Source of the DNA: Owenia fusiformis
Lineage: Eukaryota; Annelida; Polychaeta; Sabellida; Oweniidae
Direction of reading: 5' to 3'
Assembly (NCBI GenBank): GCA_903813345.2
Contig: CAIIXF020000002.1
Location: forward strand, 7,833,555-7,897,554
Length of the DNA: 64,000 nt
Position 1 is the first letter of the stretch, and each line of letters begins with the position of its first letter. This document shows positions 60,291 through 64,000 of this stretch, in pieces. Made by a program: the position numbers and the translations under genes. The notes beneath the pieces were generated by a model, which was given only the letters and a program-made list of their open reading frames with translations, was not told the origin of the DNA and did no database searches.

Positions 60291-60508
60291 TAGTGTCAAC
60301 GTTCATAGCAAAGTGTTTATTCCTTCTTGATTTGGAGAAGGTATAAATAGTGGAGCCAGTTAAGGCAATAAAATCATTGAATTGCACTTGCTTTATATAA
60401 AGCACAATTTTTTGACCTAAGTATCATTAATGCAAATATTTTTGATATCTAACAAAGTGGTGTTGAAAATTGGCCCCAGTTGAAAAAAGCAGTCCTCGAA
60501 AAATTTGC

Positions 60509-61440
60509 ATATTTACATTGAGCCCCATGTTAATTTATCAATCTTCAAAAGACCCCCTGCAGTACAGTTTTAGAGTAATAATGCTCGTTCTCCTAGTATA
60601 TTACAATAACATGATTATCTTAAAAACAAGAAGGGTTAAATTTTTTCTTTTTCCTATTTCCAAAGATATTGGCGTTTGAATTTTGGAAATTCCCCATTGG
60701 CTGCCATTATAAACGGCTATCAATATGGCTTTACTAAAGTGTCCTTTTCTCAAAAAGTCCACTGTGGAATTCTCTAATATTGCAGATTTCTATAGTTAAT
60801 ATATTGATATATTGATACATTTCTAGGTACATATTGATAGGCGTTTACAATGGGAGCCAACGTTTTTTTCCCCAAAATTCAAACGTCAATATCTTTGGAA
60901 CTAGGCAAAAGAAAATTTAATCCTTTTTATATTGAAGAGAATTGTGTTAAAAAATCAAACAGGTACATTTCTAAAAATTTCTTATTTTTGATATATTTAG
61001 CCGTTAAAAACTATAAAAACCTATATTGAGCCCCATGTTAATTTATCAATCTTCAAAAGACCCCCTGCAGATTTAGAGTAATATTGCTCGTTCTCCTAGT
61101 ATGTTACAATAACATGATTATCTTCACATTAAGAATTGTTAAAGTTTTTTCTTTTACCTAGTTCCAAAAATATTTGCCTTTCAATTTTTGAAAATTCCCA
61201 TTGGCTGCCATTATAAACGGCTATCAATATGGCTTTACTAAAGTGTCCTTTTCTCAAAAAGTCCACTGTGGAATTCTCTAATATTGCAGATTTCTATAGT
61301 TAATATATTTATTTTGAAAAAATCAAACAGGTACATTTCTAAAAATTTCTTATTTTTGATATATTTAGCCGTTAAAAACTATAAAAAACTATATTGAGCC
61401 CCATGTTAATTTATCAATCTTCAAAAGACCCCCTGCAGAA
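60509..61440. repeat. Complex direct and inverted repeat cluster
   Basis: ATTGAGCCCCATGTTAATTT starts units at 60517, 61025 and 61393. The first two share about 300 bp (CTCGTTCTCCTAGTAT, GGCTGCCATTATAAACGGCT, AGTGTCCTTTTCTCAAAAAG). A partial inverted copy lies at 60835-60910. Looks like a transposon copied in tandem; class unknown. Confidence 0.75.
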
Positions 61441-63815
61441 CAGTTTTCCGTTTGCCGTCGGATTAAAATCGTATAATAATTGATTACGATGTGTTTAAGT
61501 TTGCAACATTGTTGATCTTAATCTTCAATTTTGTAAACCATTTTACTTAATTGAGAATCAGATCTAACGAGCATAGAAAACATAAACTGTTTCTAAGTTA
61601 GATGTTTTGCTCATATCATTCCTTAAAAAATCGGTAGAAAATTCGGATTTTTAGAAAGAAATTGGGAGAAAATCGGGGGTACAAAAACTATATCAACAAT
61701 TCCCAAAAATCGAGAGAAAATCTGGATTGCTTAAATATATCCGGAAAAATCGAGGTGTATACATACGGTAATTTGATTAATACGTTTTGGGCCTTTTACT
61801 ATCACTGTTTATTAATATATACATGAGATATCATCTGCATTAAACCAAGTAACACATCATAAAATTAATTAGTGTGAATACAACCTCACAACTTTAATCA
61901 TGGTTTTCCGTATCCATTTGGACCTACCACAGCACATCACTTGCAATAGTTAAATATCAGAAATAATTATGTAATCTACATTGAGTCCTCACATAATCAA
62001 TTATCTTTCTGATAAAGCAAACCAGATTGAAATCGCATGGATACGCGTTGTTATATCATGAAGTCAAACACTGTCAATAAAAACACAATTAATTGTCTTT
62101 GTGATAGAGCATGTTTACGTGTTTGTGTTGTACATGAAGTCAAAGAATACTGTCAATACAAACGTATCTATGCGTTGCGTTGATTATCTTAGTCCCAGAC
62201 CGATCGATAAAATTAAATTCTGGTTTCAAATAGTTTAAAGAAGGTTAAATAAGCAAACGGTATATTGGATGTGTTGTTGAAAATTAAGCATCAAAATGCG
62301 GCAAAATAATGGTATGACTCAACCATTGTTTTGCCGTTTTACTACTTGTCACAATCAACCTCACTGCCAGCATATCAAACCAGGCCCATTTTCCTTCAAA
62401 CTTGGCCCAACTACTATCAGGTGGATGTCCTTCAAAAATCAAGTTGGCATGGCTACCAAAGCCTTATAGTTGCCATGGCAACCGTAGAAATGGGGTAAAA
62501 AATGAGAGCAAAAAAAGCACCCAAAAGTCATTTCAAATAATATTTATCACCAACTTGTTCAACGTCAACGCCTTGCTTAAGTACCATTGAGAAAGTGACA
62601 TTTTACAATGTGCAAAAATTTTAAACGACTATAGCAAAGGTAAATCGACAAACTTACTGAAACAAGCCGTAAATCGTGCACAATAGTTGATTTTCACACT
62701 GAAGCATATACTTTATTCCCCTTATTTGTATTTTTTATGACTTTGTCCACAACGAATATCATTATAGATCAAAATCGCGTTCTGTCGAGGAGACAGGTGA
62801 TTGTTTTATTTCGTAATCGTGACAATATGTGATCTAGACAATTTTATTACATTGGAGTATGGGACTTTTGTTTTACTGATGATTTATACTTGACAATTCA
62901 CTTCATGAGAAAGATCACTTGATCCAAGTGTTAAACGTAACTAAATGATTAAAGACATAACATGTACATTCCGTGTATTTGCGAGGCAGCACACACTGTA
63001 TAAAATAAAGAATATTGCTTGCAAATCACGAGCAATTCTAGTGTTTATTTGCTTCGAATTGCATGTTATAACCAATAATCATCACTGACAGAACGCAGAC
63101 AATAACTGCATATAAGGAACACAAATATATGCAGCTGCATATACATAGAGGTTATTTCATGGGAGGTTTTTGAAACAGGGTATATCCGAGGGAAATACAA
63201 TATATCTACCCGAGGGACAGTAGGGACCGAGGGTTGATATATTTTATTTACCGAGGGATATACTCTGTATCAAAAATCGAGCATTTAATAACTGATTTAT
63301 CCTATACTTAGTAGATCATGAGAATGAAATATGCATTGAATGTTAGGGAACCCTAATGTAATAATTACAAACGAGCCAAAGTATATCCCGGGAATTTAAC
63401 AAGCACCGTAAGAAATTCTCGGGGATTGTTGATGAGCGGGTGATATATTTGTGATACTTCCTAGAACTGCTTGTTGTGAATTGAACAAAACGTATTCGTG
63501 TTGGATGTAAATAATATTATAATCTATATATTTCTATTCACACGCTCATCTCACCTTAGATATCGATTATATTCCCGTTATATATATATAATAATTTTCT
63601 GTCAGTTGCCTGAGGATTTGAACAAGAAACTAGTTGCAACGAAATAAAATCATCTTATGTTTTTATTTAAATTTTATTATATAAATAATATACTATATAT
63701 ATATATATTATAACGTTATACATTATACGTTATGCCTGTTATATATATAGCATGACGGTTACGTCACCTCTAAAAACGAGGTTGGACGGCTACGTTCACT
63801 GATTTATCCAATAAA
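61441..63815. other. Intergenic sequence; no gene recognised
   Basis: AT-rich. Contains a TATATCCGAGGGA / CCGAGGGATATA palindromic cluster at 63170-63260 and AT microsatellites at 63575-63740. Confidence 0.45.
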
Positions 63816-63842
63816 ATGGCCGCGATGGAACAGAAAGCTAAG
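63816..63842 (+). CDS. Possible short first coding exon (weak)
   Basis: ATGGCCGCGATGGAACAGAA gives MAAMEQKAK before a non-ideal donor gttggt. A CRE-like TTACGTCAC about 60 bp upstream and a TATATATATAG stretch fit a promoter. Too short to identify. Confidence 0.22.
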
Positions 63843-64000
63843 GTTGGTGCATTATTTTCTACTACTGTGTATCAATGAAAGGATGAACGATTTATGTAAG
63901 CGTCGCATTCGGTGAATCAGATGCATTAAGTAATGTATGTTTTGAACGTAGTCTTTGCAAATCGATGCCCGGGGATGACATGAAATAAGCGAAAAACTGA

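Overview
The window is AT-rich, intron-rich and packed with transposons, so it is from an animal nuclear genome. The repeat style (tRNA-derived SINE, (GTCC)n-bearing rolling-circle elements, many inverted-repeat MITEs, several LINE families) together with an ATRX gene and an intronless GT11 fucosyltransferase suggests an invertebrate, most likely a lophotrochozoan such as a bivalve mollusc. That taxon is an inference, not a sequence match.

Layout. Positions 1-46492 (+) hold the 3' half of an ATRX-type SNF2 chromatin-remodelling ATPase. I could assign 18 exons with a continuous reading frame and matching intron phases. They encode 858 residues from the Walker A motif (GLGKT) to the stop codon. 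The intron between exons 7 and 8 is 22.4 kb and is a transposon graveyard: a 330-bp-arm foldback element with a nested SINE and Helitron, further Helitrons, a mariner-type MITE, two LINE remnants, hAT-like and TTAA-flanked elements, and an antisense death-domain/coiled-coil gene fragment at 8178-8914. The intron between exons 10 and 11 carries an 8.3-kb CACTA-like element (31243-39559) filled with satellite DNA. Downstream of ATRX lie intergenic sequence, a second CACTA-like element (50062-52709) with a LINE fragment inside, a candidate first coding exon of an unknown gene at 52720, more inverted-repeat elements, an intronless alpha-1,2-fucosyltransferase-like gene (58272-59231, +) with two AATAAA signals, then repeats up to a doubtful first exon at 63816.

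Most unusual feature. Six of the 18 ATRX exons carry tandem arrays of a short unit that spans one exon/intron junction. The unit lengths are 119, 87, 122, 129, 136 and 150 bp, with copy numbers 6, about 18, 6, 6, 7 and 3. Acceptor-side arrays place decoy copies of the splice acceptor plus the exon's 5' part upstream of the real exon, and donor-side arrays place decoy copies of the exon's 3' part plus donor downstream. Only the outermost copy is joined to the rest of its exon, and the decoys read into a stop codon within one repeat unit or less. This is direct sequence observation; any effect on splicing or ATRX dosage is inference.
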